This document shows positions 27,338 to 37,837 of a stretch of 64,000 bases of DNA, piece after piece. Position 1 is the first letter of the stretch, and every line of letters begins with the position of its first letter. The position numbers and the translations under genes are program-made. The DNA is taken from the NCBI RefSeq assembly GCF_013375155.1, contig NZ_JABXOF010000005.1:275187-339186 (forward strand), in the 5' to 3' direction. Under the pieces are notes generated by a model. The model was not told the DNA's origin. It worked only from the letters and a program-made list of their open reading frames with translations, and ran no database searches. This DNA is from Serratia ureilytica. GTDB taxonomy: Bacteria; Pseudomonadota; Gammaproteobacteria; Enterobacterales; Enterobacteriaceae.

Positions 27338-27714
27338 ACCCGTATTTTACCGAAGTGATCGACGCCCACATCGCCATTGAACGCTGGCTGGGCAAAGGCG
27401 CCGGAGAGGAGCAAGCGCTGCTGGCGCGCTTTACGCCGGATTTCAGCATGATCGCGCTGAACGGCGCCCCGCTGGATTTCACCGCGCTGTGCGCTTTTTT
27501 CCGCGCGCATCGCGCCGCCAAACCGGGACTGGAAATCGAGATAGAAGAGATGAAGCTGGTGGCCGAATGGCCGACTGGCGCGGTAGTCAGCTACCGGGAA
27601 AAACAGAGCCTGCAGGGGCAAAGCGCCACGCTGCGCTACTCCACGGTGGTGTTTGAACGCCTGCCCGACGCGCTCGGCTGGCGGCATTTGCACGAAACCG
27701 CCGCGGCGCAATAA
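27334..27714 (+). CDS. NTF2-like/DUF4440-type small protein
   Basis: A 126-residue protein with an alpha+beta cone pattern (LLARFTPDFSMIALNGAPLDF near 28, then two long strands) like SnoaL/NTF2 enzymes or binding proteins. It starts in the stop codon of the DHA2 transporter (ATGA). The coupling suggests a role with the transported compound, but no ligand can be named. Confidence 0.72.
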   Translation: MNPYFTEVIDAHIAIERWLGKGAGEEQALLARFTPDFSMIALNGAPLDFTALCAFFRAHRAAKPGLEIEIEEMKLVAEWPTGAVVSYREKQSLQGQSATLRYSTVVFERLPDALGWRHLHETAAAQ

Positions 27715-27813
27715 TTACAGGAAGCTGCCGGCCAGAAACAGTTCCCAACCGACGATCACCCCGCACAGGGTTACCGCGCTGAAAATGACTTCAAACAGAT
27801 AGCGATGGATCAT
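27715..27813 (-). CDS. ydgU: Small membrane protein, YdgU-like
   Basis: A 32-residue protein that is one hydrophobic helix after MIHRYLFEV. In E. coli the gene after asr encodes the tiny membrane protein YdgU, which shares the RYxFE start and hydrophobic run. GAGG lies 9 bp before ATG 27813. It follows the asr hairpin, so it is probably expressed by read-through. The longer frame to 27906 passes through the terminator and is not used. Confidence 0.65.
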   Translation of the reverse strand: MIHRYLFEVIFSAVTLCGVIVGWELFLAGSFL

Positions 27814-27833
27814 CGTGAGTAGCCTCAAAAGAA

Positions 27834-27856
27834 GACACCCGGAAAGACCGGGTGTC
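27834..27856 (-). terminator. Terminator/attenuator between asr and the YdgU-like gene
   Basis: GACACCCGG-TCTTT-CCGGGTGTC on the minus strand, then TTCTTTT. The imperfect T-run may allow read-through into ydgU. Confidence 0.75.
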
Positions 27857-27910
27857 TGGAATACGGGCTGTAGAGTGCGGAACCTTGTCGGTTCCGCAAA
27901 CATCACTTAA

Positions 27911-28261
27911 TTAAGCTTTTTTACCGGCTTTTTTGTGGTGTTTTTTAGCGGCCTGAGCTTTCTGCACTGGCGCTTTTTTGTGGTGTTTTTTAGCAGCCTG
28001 GGCTTTCTGAGCTGGCGCTTTTTTGTGGTGCTTTTTAGCGGCCTGAGCTTTCTGGGCTGGCGCTTTTTTGTGGTGCTTGGCTTTCTTGTGGTGCGTTGCT
28101 TTAGCTGGCGCTTTTTCAGCAGCAGCCGCTGGCGCAGCGGTAGTGGTGGTCGCAGCTGGCGCGGTGGTGGTAGCCGGAGCAGTAGCTGCAGTATCAGCAG
28201 CGAAAGCAACAGAAGACAGACCCATAGTGGCAGCAACGATCAGCGCTAATACTTTTTTCAT
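27911..28261 (-). CDS. asr: Acid shock protein Asr
   Basis: A 116-residue periplasmic protein induced by acid. The signal peptide ends at AFA-AD (about residue 22). An Ala/Thr-rich stretch follows, then a basic tail built from three 15-residue repeats ([15 protein letters not shown] type) rich in Lys and His. The mature protein is thought to be processed and buffer or protect the periplasm. An RstA-type site lies upstream, fitting RstBA control known for E. coli asr. Confidence 0.93.
   Translation of the reverse strand: MKKVLALIVAATMGLSSVAFAADTAATAPATTTAPAATTTTAAPAAAAEKAPAKATHHKKAKHHKKAPAQKAQAAKKHHKKAPAQKAQAAKKHHKKAPVQKAQAAKKHHKKAGKKA
27929..28063 (-). repeat. Three tandem 45-bp repeats within asr
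   Basis: GTGGTG anchors recur at 27935, 27980 and 28025 (period 45 bp), with a partial fourth unit at 28070. Each unit encodes 15 residues. In-frame gain or loss of units would change the number of His/Lys blocks. Confidence 0.85.
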
Positions 28262-28363
28262 CTTTAAATCCTCAGAGTGTTGTTTCGGTAAGCTCCGGTG
28301 GAGCCGTTGAAACAGATACTAGTGGAATCAAACGGCCGTTTCCGTGAGTGATTGGTTTCGCCG

Positions 28364-28377
28364 AGTAACCAAATGTA
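28364..28377 (-). promoter_or_regulatory. RstA box upstream of asr
   Basis: Minus strand TACATTTGGTTACT, matching the RstA consensus TACATNTNGTTACA at all but the last base, about 103 bp before the asr ATG and about 40 bp upstream of a TAGTAT -10-like element (28322-28317). Confidence 0.75.
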
Positions 28378-28490
28378 CAAAGCCCAGGTGCCGGCAAACA
28401 CCTGCGTGACGGCGGTTTTTTTCCGTGATCGGCCACACAAATCTCGGCATGGTCTACACTTAAAAGACATGTGTCGAAATGGAGAGCTGA

Positions 28491-28799
28491 ATGTTTAAGA
28501 AAGCGGAAAGAACAGAACGCGATATCGATCAGGATGTGACTCTGTTGGCCGATACGCTGGATGAAGTGTTGCGCGAGTCCGGTGACAAGACCAAAGAGGA
28601 ACTGAAAGAGCTGCACAGCAAGGCGAAAGGCGTGCTGCGCGACGCGCGAGCGCGATTCAACGGCTCCACCAGTCTGACACAACATGCGCGCGACGCGGTC
28701 GATCAAGCCGACAGCTATGTGCGTGACAAACCTTGGCAGGGCGTAGGGATCGGTGCCGCCGTCGGCATCGTGCTCGGCGTGCTGCTAGCCCGGCGTTAA
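28491..28799 (+). CDS. ElaB/YqjD/DUF883 membrane-anchored ribosome-binding type protein
   Basis: 102 residues: a charged, helical N-terminal part and a C-terminal hydrophobic anchor GVGIGAAVGIVLGVLLARR typical of DUF883 (YqjD, ElaB, YgaM). Family members are stationary-phase inner-membrane proteins that tether ribosomes. Which paralogue this is cannot be told. Confidence 0.85.
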   Translation: MFKKAERTERDIDQDVTLLADTLDEVLRESGDKTKEELKELHSKAKGVLRDARARFNGSTSLTQHARDAVDQADSYVRDKPWQGVGIGAAVGIVLGVLLARR

Positions 28800-28837
28800 C
28801 ACCCCTGCAGTCATAAAGATAAAACAGATGTGCGTCT

Positions 28838-28868
28838 GGCCCGCGGAAATCGCGGGCCGTTTAATTTT
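28838..28868 (+). terminator. Terminator after the DUF883 gene
   Basis: GGCCCGCG-GAAAT-CGCGGGCC followed by GTTTAATTTT, between convergent genes. Confidence 0.75.
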
Positions 28869-30291
28869 AGCGAAACAGCTGCGCCAGCCCCTGTACCGCC
28901 CGCTCCGCCTCCTCTCGCCGGCTGAAATTGGCGAACCCCAGCAGTAACCCTTGCCCCGCCGGATGGTCGATTCGCCAGTCAGACAACGCCTGCACCGCCA
29001 GCCCCTGTCGCCAGGCTTGCGCCGCCAACGGCGCATCCGCCAAGCCGTCGCGCAGCCGGGCCAACAGCTGAATGCCGCCCTGTTGCGGCACCGTCGTCAG
29101 CCACGCCCCCAGCTGCCGCTCCAACGCCAGCGTCAGCCACTCGCGCCGCTGGCGGTACAACGGCCGCATGCGTTTCAGGTGGCGATAGAAATGCCCTTGC
29201 CGGATAAAATCCGCCACGCCGGCCTGCAGCAGCGGCGGGCAACCGCAGCCGCGCAGCCGACTGCTGCGCGCAAAGGCCTCCGTGAGGCCGACGGGCACCA
29301 CTAAATAAGCCATGCGCAGCGCCGGGAACAGCGTTTTGCTGAAGGTGCCGGCGTACAGCACCCGCCCCTGAACATCGAGGCTCTTCAGCGGCGGCAGCGG
29401 CCGCCCGTGATAGCGAAACTCGCTGTCGTAGTCATCCTCGAGGATCCAGGCCCCGCGCTGCTGCGCCCAGTCGAGCAGCGCCACCCGCCGCGCCAGACTG
29501 AGCGAGACGCCGAGCGGGCTTTGATGGGTCGGCGTCACCACCGCCAGCCGCGCCTCAGGCTCCGTCAGAATACCGGCGGCCACGTCCATGCCCTGTTCAT
29601 CCACCGGCACGGCGACCGGTCTGACGCCGGCGGCCCGCAGCAGCGGGCGCGTGACCGGATAGCCGGGATCTTCTATCCATACCGCGTCGCCGGCGTGCAA
29701 CAGCGTCTCCGTCACCCAGTCCAGCAACGCCGGATAACCGGCGCAGAGGAAAATTTGCTCCGGCCGGCAGCTGATGCCGCGCGACAAATGCAGATAATGG
29801 GCGATCGCCTCACGCAGTTCAGGCAGGCCGCCGGCCGGCGGCAGCGCCAGGGAAGCCGCCGTAGAACCGCGCAGCTGGCGGGCGACAATGCGCTGCCACA
29901 GCGCGCGGGGAAACGCATCCAGCGCCGGCACGCCCAGTTGGAAAGGCTGCAGCATGCCCTGCGGCTGCAGCGGATCGGGCGCTATCGTCGCCAACGGCGG
30001 CATAGCGGGCATTGCGCCCGGCGGCATGTGCGGCAACTGCGGCGAGACATAGGTGCCCGCCTGCCCCCGGCTCTGCAAGAAACCTTCGGCAATAAGTTGC
30101 GCGTAGGCGCTTTCCACCGTGGCGCGCGCCACGCCCAAATCGCTCGCCAACCCGCGCACCGAAGGCAGCCGGCTGCCCGCCGCCAGGCTGCCCTGGGCGA
30201 TGGCGTCTTTAATCCGCTGGTAAATCTGCCGGTACAGTGGCTCGGCGAGCCGGCTGTCCAGCCGCAATGAAGTCAGGAACGGCGGCATCAT
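28867..30291 (-). CDS. MocR-type (GntR/aminotransferase fusion) regulator
   Basis: 474 residues: an N-terminal GntR winged helix (about 15-80) joined to a PLP-dependent fold-type I aminotransferase domain. The PLP lysine is Lys319 in GTFSKTLFPALRM, with LEDDYDSEF near 287. MocR proteins sense vitamin B6 or amino-acid derivatives. It is divergent from the AhpD-like gene with an inverted repeat between them, making that gene a probable target. Confidence 0.9.
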   Translation of the reverse strand: MMPPFLTSLRLDSRLAEPLYRQIYQRIKDAIAQGSLAAGSRLPSVRGLASDLGVARATVESAYAQLIAEGFLQSRGQAGTYVSPQLPHMPPGAMPAMPPLATIAPDPLQPQGMLQPFQLGVPALDAFPRALWQRIVARQLRGSTAASLALPPAGGLPELREAIAHYLHLSRGISCRPEQIFLCAGYPALLDWVTETLLHAGDAVWIEDPGYPVTRPLLRAAGVRPVAVPVDEQGMDVAAGILTEPEARLAVVTPTHQSPLGVSLSLARRVALLDWAQQRGAWILEDDYDSEFRYHGRPLPPLKSLDVQGRVLYAGTFSKTLFPALRMAYLVVPVGLTEAFARSSRLRGCGCPPLLQAGVADFIRQGHFYRHLKRMRPLYRQRREWLTLALERQLGAWLTTVPQQGGIQLLARLRDGLADAPLAAQAWRQGLAVQALSDWRIDHPAGQGLLLGFANFSRREEAERAVQGLAQLFR

Positions 30292-30311
30292 GGCCCGGTT
30301 AAATAATCACT

Positions 30312-30337
30312 TTATGGCCCTATAGCATAGACCATAA
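30312..30337. promoter_or_regulatory. Probable MocR operator
   Basis: TTATGG (30312-30317) and CCATAA (30332-30337), an inverted repeat with 14-bp gap, centred in the divergent region between the MocR gene and the AhpD-like gene. Confidence 0.5.
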
Positions 30338-30386
30338 GGCCGCTAAAGTAGCGCCATGATTTCGTTACTATCGATTGAGGTTGACC

Positions 30387-30818
30387 ATGATTAAGCAACG
30401 TTTGAACTATGCCGAGCTGGCGCCCGCCCCGTACAAAAATATGGTGAGCGCGCTGATGGCGCTGGAGAAAGGCGCCCTGGACAAAGCGACCATCGAGTTG
30501 ATGTTTATGCGCGTTTCGCAGATCAACGGCTGCGCCTACTGCCTGGACATGCACGGCAAAGCGCTGCGCGAAAGCGGCTTCAGCCATGCCAAGCTGGATA
30601 CGTTGGCGGGCTGGCGCGTCAGCCATGAATTCAGCGAACGTGAACGCACGGCGCTGGAGTGGGCCGAGTCGGTTACGCTGATCGCCGCCACCGGCGCGCC
30701 GGACAGCGCTTTCGAGGCGCTGAAGGCGCACTTCAGCGATACCGAGATCGCCGATCTGACCTTCGCCATCAGCATCATGAACGCCTTCAACCGGCTGGCC
30801 GTCAGCATGCGTCAGTAA
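30387..30818 (+). CDS. Carboxymuconolactone decarboxylase family (AhpD-like) protein
   Basis: 143 residues with the AhpD-type active site pattern E-x11-C-x2-C-x3-H (Cys49, Cys52, His56 in INGCAYCLDMH), indicating a thiol-based peroxidase or disulfide reductase. GAGGT precedes ATG 30387. Followed by a hairpin (30829-30852). Likely controlled by the divergent MocR protein. Confidence 0.87.
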   Translation: MIKQRLNYAELAPAPYKNMVSALMALEKGALDKATIELMFMRVSQINGCAYCLDMHGKALRESGFSHAKLDTLAGWRVSHEFSERERTALEWAESVTLIAATGAPDSAFEALKAHFSDTEIADLTFAISIMNAFNRLAVSMRQ

Positions 30819-30828
30819 TGCGCTCGCC

Positions 30829-30855
30829 TCCCCCTCTTGACTCTGAGGGGGAATT
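30829..30855 (+). terminator. Hairpin after the AhpD-like gene
   Basis: TCCCCCTC-N8-GAGGGGGA followed by ATTT. The weak T-run makes it a modest terminator. Confidence 0.55.
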
Positions 30856-30925
30856 TCACACCCGCAAAAATTTTTCCCCTCGCCTTTTCCAGCCCCGGCG
30901 CGGCCTGCGCGCAAAACCCGACAAA

Positions 30926-30941
30926 ACACCATATATGGCGT
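30926..30941. promoter_or_regulatory. NrdR box 1 upstream of nrdH
   Basis: ACACCATATATGGCGT, close to the NrdR consensus ACACwATATAtwGTGT. Lies about 150 bp before nrdH. Confidence 0.75.
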
Positions 30942-30942
30942 G

Positions 30943-30963
30943 GTTGATAAAACAAATATCAAC
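30943..30963. promoter_or_regulatory. Inverted repeat between the NrdR boxes
   Basis: GTTGATA-AAACAAA-TATCAAC, perfect 7-bp arms. It overlaps NrdR box 2. It could bind another regulator; FNR does not fit because the gap is too long. Confidence 0.4.
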
Positions 30964-30972
30964 ATATAGTAT
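30957..30972. promoter_or_regulatory. NrdR box 2 upstream of nrdH (degenerate)
   Basis: TATCAACATATAGTAT: the right half matches the NrdR consensus, the left half is weak. It starts exactly 31 bp after box 1, the three-helical-turn spacing usual for paired NrdR boxes. Confidence 0.55.
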
Positions 30973-31090
30973 TTTATCTATCAGCCGCAGGGAATGTTGT
31001 TCGGCTGATAACGCCGTCAGAAACGCCAGGAACAATGCTCCGTTCTCTGACTTGTCCGCCTTTCCCTCAGCTTAAAGGTAAATGCGAATC

Positions 31091-31321
31091 ATGAGCATTA
31101 TTATTTACAGTAAGCCGGACTGTGTCCAGTGCAACGCTACCTATCGCGCATTTGATAAACAGGGGATTGATTATCAGGTGATCGACCTCACTCAAGATCC
31201 GCAGGCGCTGGACCACGTTAAATCCTTAGGTTATCAGCAAGTTCCGGTGATTATCGCCGGTGACGATCACTGGGCCGGTTTCCGGCCGGACAAAATCGGC
31301 GCGCTGGCGCTCACCTGCTGA
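31091..31321 (+). CDS. nrdH: Glutaredoxin-like protein NrdH
   Basis: A 76-residue thioredoxin-fold electron donor for the NrdEF ribonucleotide reductase, with redox CVQC at residues 11-14 and the C-terminal WAGFRPDKI. I chose ATG 31091 since AAGG at 31075-31078 fits it better than the ATG at 31082. First gene of nrdHIEF. Confidence 0.92.
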   Translation: MSIIIYSKPDCVQCNATYRAFDKQGIDYQVIDLTQDPQALDHVKSLGYQQVPVIIAGDDHWAGFRPDKIGALALTC

Positions 31322-31330
31322 GGCCCGACG

Positions 31331-31716
31331 ATGAATCCGCTGGTCTATTTCTCCAGCAGCTCGGAGAACACCCACCGATTCGTTGAGAAACTGGGCCTGC
31401 CGGCGATCCGCATTCCGATCGCCGGCGCCCGCAGCAAATTGCTGATGGAACAGCCCTATATCTTGATCGTGCCCAGCTATGGCGGCGGCAGCGCCGTCGG
31501 CGCGGTGCCGATCCAGGTGATCCGCTTTCTCAACGTTCCGCAAAACCGTTCATACCTGCGCGGCGTCATCGCCGCCGGGAACACCAACTTCGGCGCAGCA
31601 TACGGCATCGCCGGCGACATCATCGCCAAAAAATGCCAGGTGCCTTTCTTGTACCGCTTCGAGCTGCTCGGCACTACGCAAGACGTTGAAAACGTTAGAC
31701 AGGGAGTAACCGCATT

Positions 31717-31735
<19 letters not shown>
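31331..31735 (+). CDS. nrdI: Flavodoxin-like NrdI
   Basis: 134 residues. NrdI supplies the oxidant (superoxide/peroxide from FMN) that activates the dimanganese-tyrosyl radical of NrdF. The FMN-binding loop is [16 protein letters not shown] near residue 6, with VPSYGGG near 49. 9 bp after nrdH, and its end overlaps nrdE by 19 nt. Confidence 0.95.
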
Positions 31736-34841
<3,106 letters not shown>

Positions 34842-34884
34842 GGACATGACAGCGATGCCGGTCTTTCAGGCCGGTATCGTGCAT

Positions 34885-35172
34885 TCAATACCCTTGTTCT
34901 TTCTGACTGCGGATCGCCAGAACAAACGCCGTATCGATATCAGGAATGTATTTGTAGAGCGCCAAATAACCGCGAGCTTGCTGCCCAATAATCAATTCAC
35001 GCAGCCCTGCGCCAAGGGACCGTCCGATCAATGGATTATGTTCCAATACCGCAATTGCCTGGATGATTTCCTGAATGCGCCGCCCTGAATCCGCAGCGCC
35101 ATACTGAGCCAAATGAGCGAGAATACGTTCGATATCATCCCTGACCTCTGGCGCCAACTCGACATTTGCCAT
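34885..35172 (-). CDS. RelE/ParE-family toxin
   Basis: 95 residues with the ParE fold signature: APEVRDDIERILAHLAQYGAADSGRR helix pair, then HNPLIGRSLGAGLRELIIG and the C-terminal strand FVLAIRSQKE. Probable target gyrase (ParE) or mRNA (RelE); sequence alone cannot decide. It starts in the stop codon of the antitoxin (TGATG overlap), so the pair is coupled. It lies between nrdF and an unrelated DUF1289 gene. Confidence 0.85.
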   Translation of the reverse strand: MANVELAPEVRDDIERILAHLAQYGAADSGRRIQEIIQAIAVLEHNPLIGRSLGAGLRELIIGQQARGYLALYKYIPDIDTAFVLAIRSQKEQGY

Positions 35173-35459
35173 CAGCGCCCCAATTTTTTAACCGGAGGTT
35201 TGACAGCGGCAGTATCACCCGCTGCGTAATTTTCCAAATAACCGCGCATCTCTTTCCAAGAGACCGTCTCTCCCGTCGCAATTATCTTGGCATAGCGTTT
35301 TTCCGCTTCATTCTCAAAGTCGCGGCGCAACTCTTCCTGCTGCGTTTTCTCCGCGATTGCCTGCAAAATAAAGCTGTGAGACGTTACGCCAACCTGCTCG
35401 GCGACGGCAGCGACTCGGGCTTTAAGCTCATCTGGAATACGAATGGTCGTCGTCGACAT
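35172..35459 (-). CDS. Ribbon-helix-helix antitoxin
   Basis: 95 residues. The N-terminal RHH DNA-binding unit (STTTIRIPDELKARVAAVAEQVGVTSHSFILQAI) and a charged, flexible C-terminal half that should wrap the toxin. It lies first in the operon, with an inverted repeat 26 bp upstream as its own operator. Confidence 0.85.
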   Translation of the reverse strand: MSTTTIRIPDELKARVAAVAEQVGVTSHSFILQAIAEKTQQEELRRDFENEAEKRYAKIIATGETVSWKEMRGYLENYAAGDTAAVKPPVKKLGR

Positions 35460-35484
35460 AATCGCTCCTAACGTCGGTCAATCA

Positions 35485-35508
35485 CATGTAGCTCAATTGT
35501 GCTACATG
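35485..35508. promoter_or_regulatory. Operator of the toxin-antitoxin operon
   Basis: CATGTAGC (35485-35492), 8-bp gap, GCTACATG (35501-35508), perfect inverted repeat just upstream of the antitoxin start. Confidence 0.7.
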
Positions 35509-35536
35509 CAGTCTGGCAGCGCAATAATGCAGAGGA

Positions 35537-35731
35537 TTATTTCACCGATTGACGCGGCTCTAGCCGCCGCCAGATAGCGCGTTTCTCCGCATCGCTGGCG
35601 GTCGGCCAGGCGGCGATCTCCGCCCGCGTGCGCCGGCATCCGCGGCACTGCTGGGTTTCGTCGTCAATCCGGCACAGGCTGACGCAGGGCGACCTGACGC
35701 CGGGATGAAACTGCTGATTGTCGCCCGTCAT
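35537..35731 (-). CDS. DUF1289 family protein
   Basis: A 64-residue protein with SPCVSLCRIDDETQQCRGCRRT, four cysteines in the pattern typical of DUF1289 (possible metal or Fe-S binding) and a downstream W-P-x6-A-x-W block. Function unknown. Confidence 0.85.
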   Translation of the reverse strand: MTGDNQQFHPGVRSPCVSLCRIDDETQQCRGCRRTRAEIAAWPTASDAEKRAIWRRLEPRQSVK

Positions 35732-35795
35732 ACGCTGCCCTTGATGTGATGAGTTCCGCCACAGGATACCCGATCCTGCGGCGGCGCGTCGTCAA

Positions 35796-36536
35796 TCAGA
35801 TGATGCCGCCGTTGGCGCGCAGGGTTTGGCCGTTGATCCAACCGCCGTCGGCCCCCGCGAGGAAGGCCACCGCCGCAGCGATATCGTCCGGCGTGCCCAG
35901 GCGCTCCAGCGGCGCCATCTTCGCCAGCCGCTCGATAAGCTCCGGGGTTTTGCCGTCGAGGAACAAACCGGTGGCGGTCGGTCCCGGCGCGACGGCGTTC
36001 ACCGTGATATTGCGGCCGCGCAGCTCTTTCGCCAGCACGCTGGTCAGCGCTTCGATCGCCGCCTTACTGGCGGCATACATGCCGTACCCCGGCTGCAGCA
36101 ACCCCACCACGCTGGAGGAGAAGTTGATGATGCGGCCATTGTCGCGCAGGCGCTTCGCCGCCTCGCGCATCGCATTGAAGCTGCCTTTCAGATTGATGTC
36201 GAGCAGGCGATCCACGTCTTCGTCACGCATGTCCGCCACCGGCGCCAGCGCGATCACCCCGGCGTTATTGACCAGCACGTCGACGCCGCCAAACGCCTGT
36301 TCGGCGCTGTCGAACAGGCGGGCGACCGCAGATGCATCGCTGACGTCGGCTTTGACGCTCAAGGCGCGGCCGCCGCCCTGTTCAATCTTGCGCACCAGCT
36401 CATCGGCCGGCGCCGGGTTGCCCGAATAGTTGATGATGACGGTGAAGCCATCGGCGGCCAGACGCTCGGCGATGGCCGCGCCGATACCGCGCGATGCGCC
36501 GGTGACGATGGCGACGGAGGGAGTTTTCTGATTCAT
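35796..36536 (-). CDS. SDR-family oxidoreductase
   Basis: A 246-residue classical short-chain dehydrogenase: NAD(P)-binding TGASRGIG (residues 12-19), NNAG near 90, catalytic Ser in SSSVVG and Tyr-x3-Lys in YGMYAASK. An acidic residue is absent after the second strand (INYSGN), so NADPH is likely. Substrate unknown. ATG 36536 was chosen with AAGGATCT upstream. Confidence 0.88.
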   Translation of the reverse strand: MNQKTPSVAIVTGASRGIGAAIAERLAADGFTVIINYSGNPAPADELVRKIEQGGGRALSVKADVSDASAVARLFDSAEQAFGGVDVLVNNAGVIALAPVADMRDEDVDRLLDINLKGSFNAMREAAKRLRDNGRIINFSSSVVGLLQPGYGMYAASKAAIEALTSVLAKELRGRNITVNAVAPGPTATGLFLDGKTPELIERLAKMAPLERLGTPDDIAAAVAFLAGADGGWINGQTLRANGGII

Positions 36537-36689
36537 CGGGAGATCCTTAAAGAAAACGACGAGGGTAACGTTAATCATGCACTCTTTATCACGGCGAATA
36601 AGCCCCGATTCTCTGGCATCATCATCCCAAATTATCGAACAATGTCCCCAAGGCGCTTACGATGGCCGCCCGTTGGGCGGCCATCTCCA

Positions 36690-37634
36690 TTACAGCGCGC
36701 CGTAGTTCAATGGCACCCAAGTGTAACCGTCGCCCTGGCGGTTCAAATACCCCAACCCCGGGAACGACAGGTGTGCGCCACCCACCAGCTCGCTCTGCCG
36801 CGCGCTGTCACCAAATATCCGCAGCCGCTGAGCGACCGCCGCCTTGGCGTCATTATCAAAGCTGATAGCCACCTTCGGATGCGGCATCTGCACCGCCGCC
36901 ACGTGGATCAGATCCCCCAGCAGCAACAGCTTCTGGCCCTGGCTGGTCACCTGATACACGCTATGCCCCGGCGTATGGCCGTGGGCGGCAAAGGCGGCAA
37001 TGCCCGGGGAAAGCTCACCGTCGCCGCTGAACGGCTTAAAGTGGCCGGCCGCCTGATACGGCTTGATCACTGCCTGAGCCCTTTCGAAGTTGCTTTTACT
37101 GCCCGCGCTAGCCTGTTTCAGTTTGTCCGCGCTTAGCCAGAAGTCCGCGTCCTGGCTGGCGGCGCGCACCACCGCATTGGGGAATACCGCCTTGCCGTCG
37201 TGCGTCAGGCCGCCGAGGTGGTCCGGGTGCATGTGGGTCAGGTAGATCTCATCCACCTGCTCCGGCTGGTAGCCCGCCGCACGCAGGTTATCCACCAGCT
37301 TGCCCAGGCCGTCGCCCAGCAGTTGGCCGGCGCCGCTGTCGATCATCACCAGCTTGTCGCCGGTATTGATCAGATAAGCATTGACCGACGTGACCACCGG
37401 CAGGCTTTGATGCTGCTCGGCTACCCCGGCGGCGATCTGCTGCGGCGTACGGCCCAGTAACAGCTTATCCGCCGGCAGGCGAATAATGCCGTCGGACAAC
37501 GCGGTCACTTCAAAGCTGCCCAGCATGATGCGGTAAAATCCCGGCGTCGGGGTTTTGGCCTGCGGCGCGGCGGCGCCGGCCTGTAACGACATAACGGCCA
37601 GCGCCGCGCCCAACAGACAACGTTTCCAGAACAT
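36690..37634 (-). CDS. Periplasmic MBL-fold hydrolase, methyl-parathion-hydrolase-like
   Basis: A 314-residue metallo-beta-lactamase-fold enzyme with a Sec signal peptide (cut after about residue 22, AGAAA). The metal site shows THMHPDHLGG, HTPGHS and GDLIHVAAVQ. The latter and the C-terminal SFPGLGYLNRQGDGYTWVP resemble methyl parathion hydrolase more than the AiiA lactonases. The natural substrate is unknown; promiscuous lactonase or esterase activity is possible. Confidence 0.82.
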   Translation of the reverse strand: MFWKRCLLGAALAVMSLQAGAAAPQAKTPTPGFYRIMLGSFEVTALSDGIIRLPADKLLLGRTPQQIAAGVAEQHQSLPVVTSVNAYLINTGDKLVMIDSGAGQLLGDGLGKLVDNLRAAGYQPEQVDEIYLTHMHPDHLGGLTHDGKAVFPNAVVRAASQDADFWLSADKLKQASAGSKSNFERAQAVIKPYQAAGHFKPFSGDGELSPGIAAFAAHGHTPGHSVYQVTSQGQKLLLLGDLIHVAAVQMPHPKVAISFDNDAKAAVAQRLRIFGDSARQSELVGGAHLSFPGLGYLNRQGDGYTWVPLNYGAL

Positions 37635-37837
37635 GATGACTCCTTGTGAGAATTGAACAGCGCTAAGTATTGACGCAAAAAGTCCGATGCGCCTGTTTAA
37701 TAAATGCCTTTGATAAATATATAAATAATATATTCATTATGAATAATTTTGTTTGCCAAGCCACACAACCCCAATCCATATTTTCTCGTGCGCCGCTTCG
37801 TTATTTTTCTTACTCCCTAAACCACGAGTAAGGAAAT

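Noticed and set aside
27929..28063. CRISPR-like tandem repeats
   Set aside because: The 45-bp repeats have no spacers and lie in frame inside asr, encoding the basic tail.
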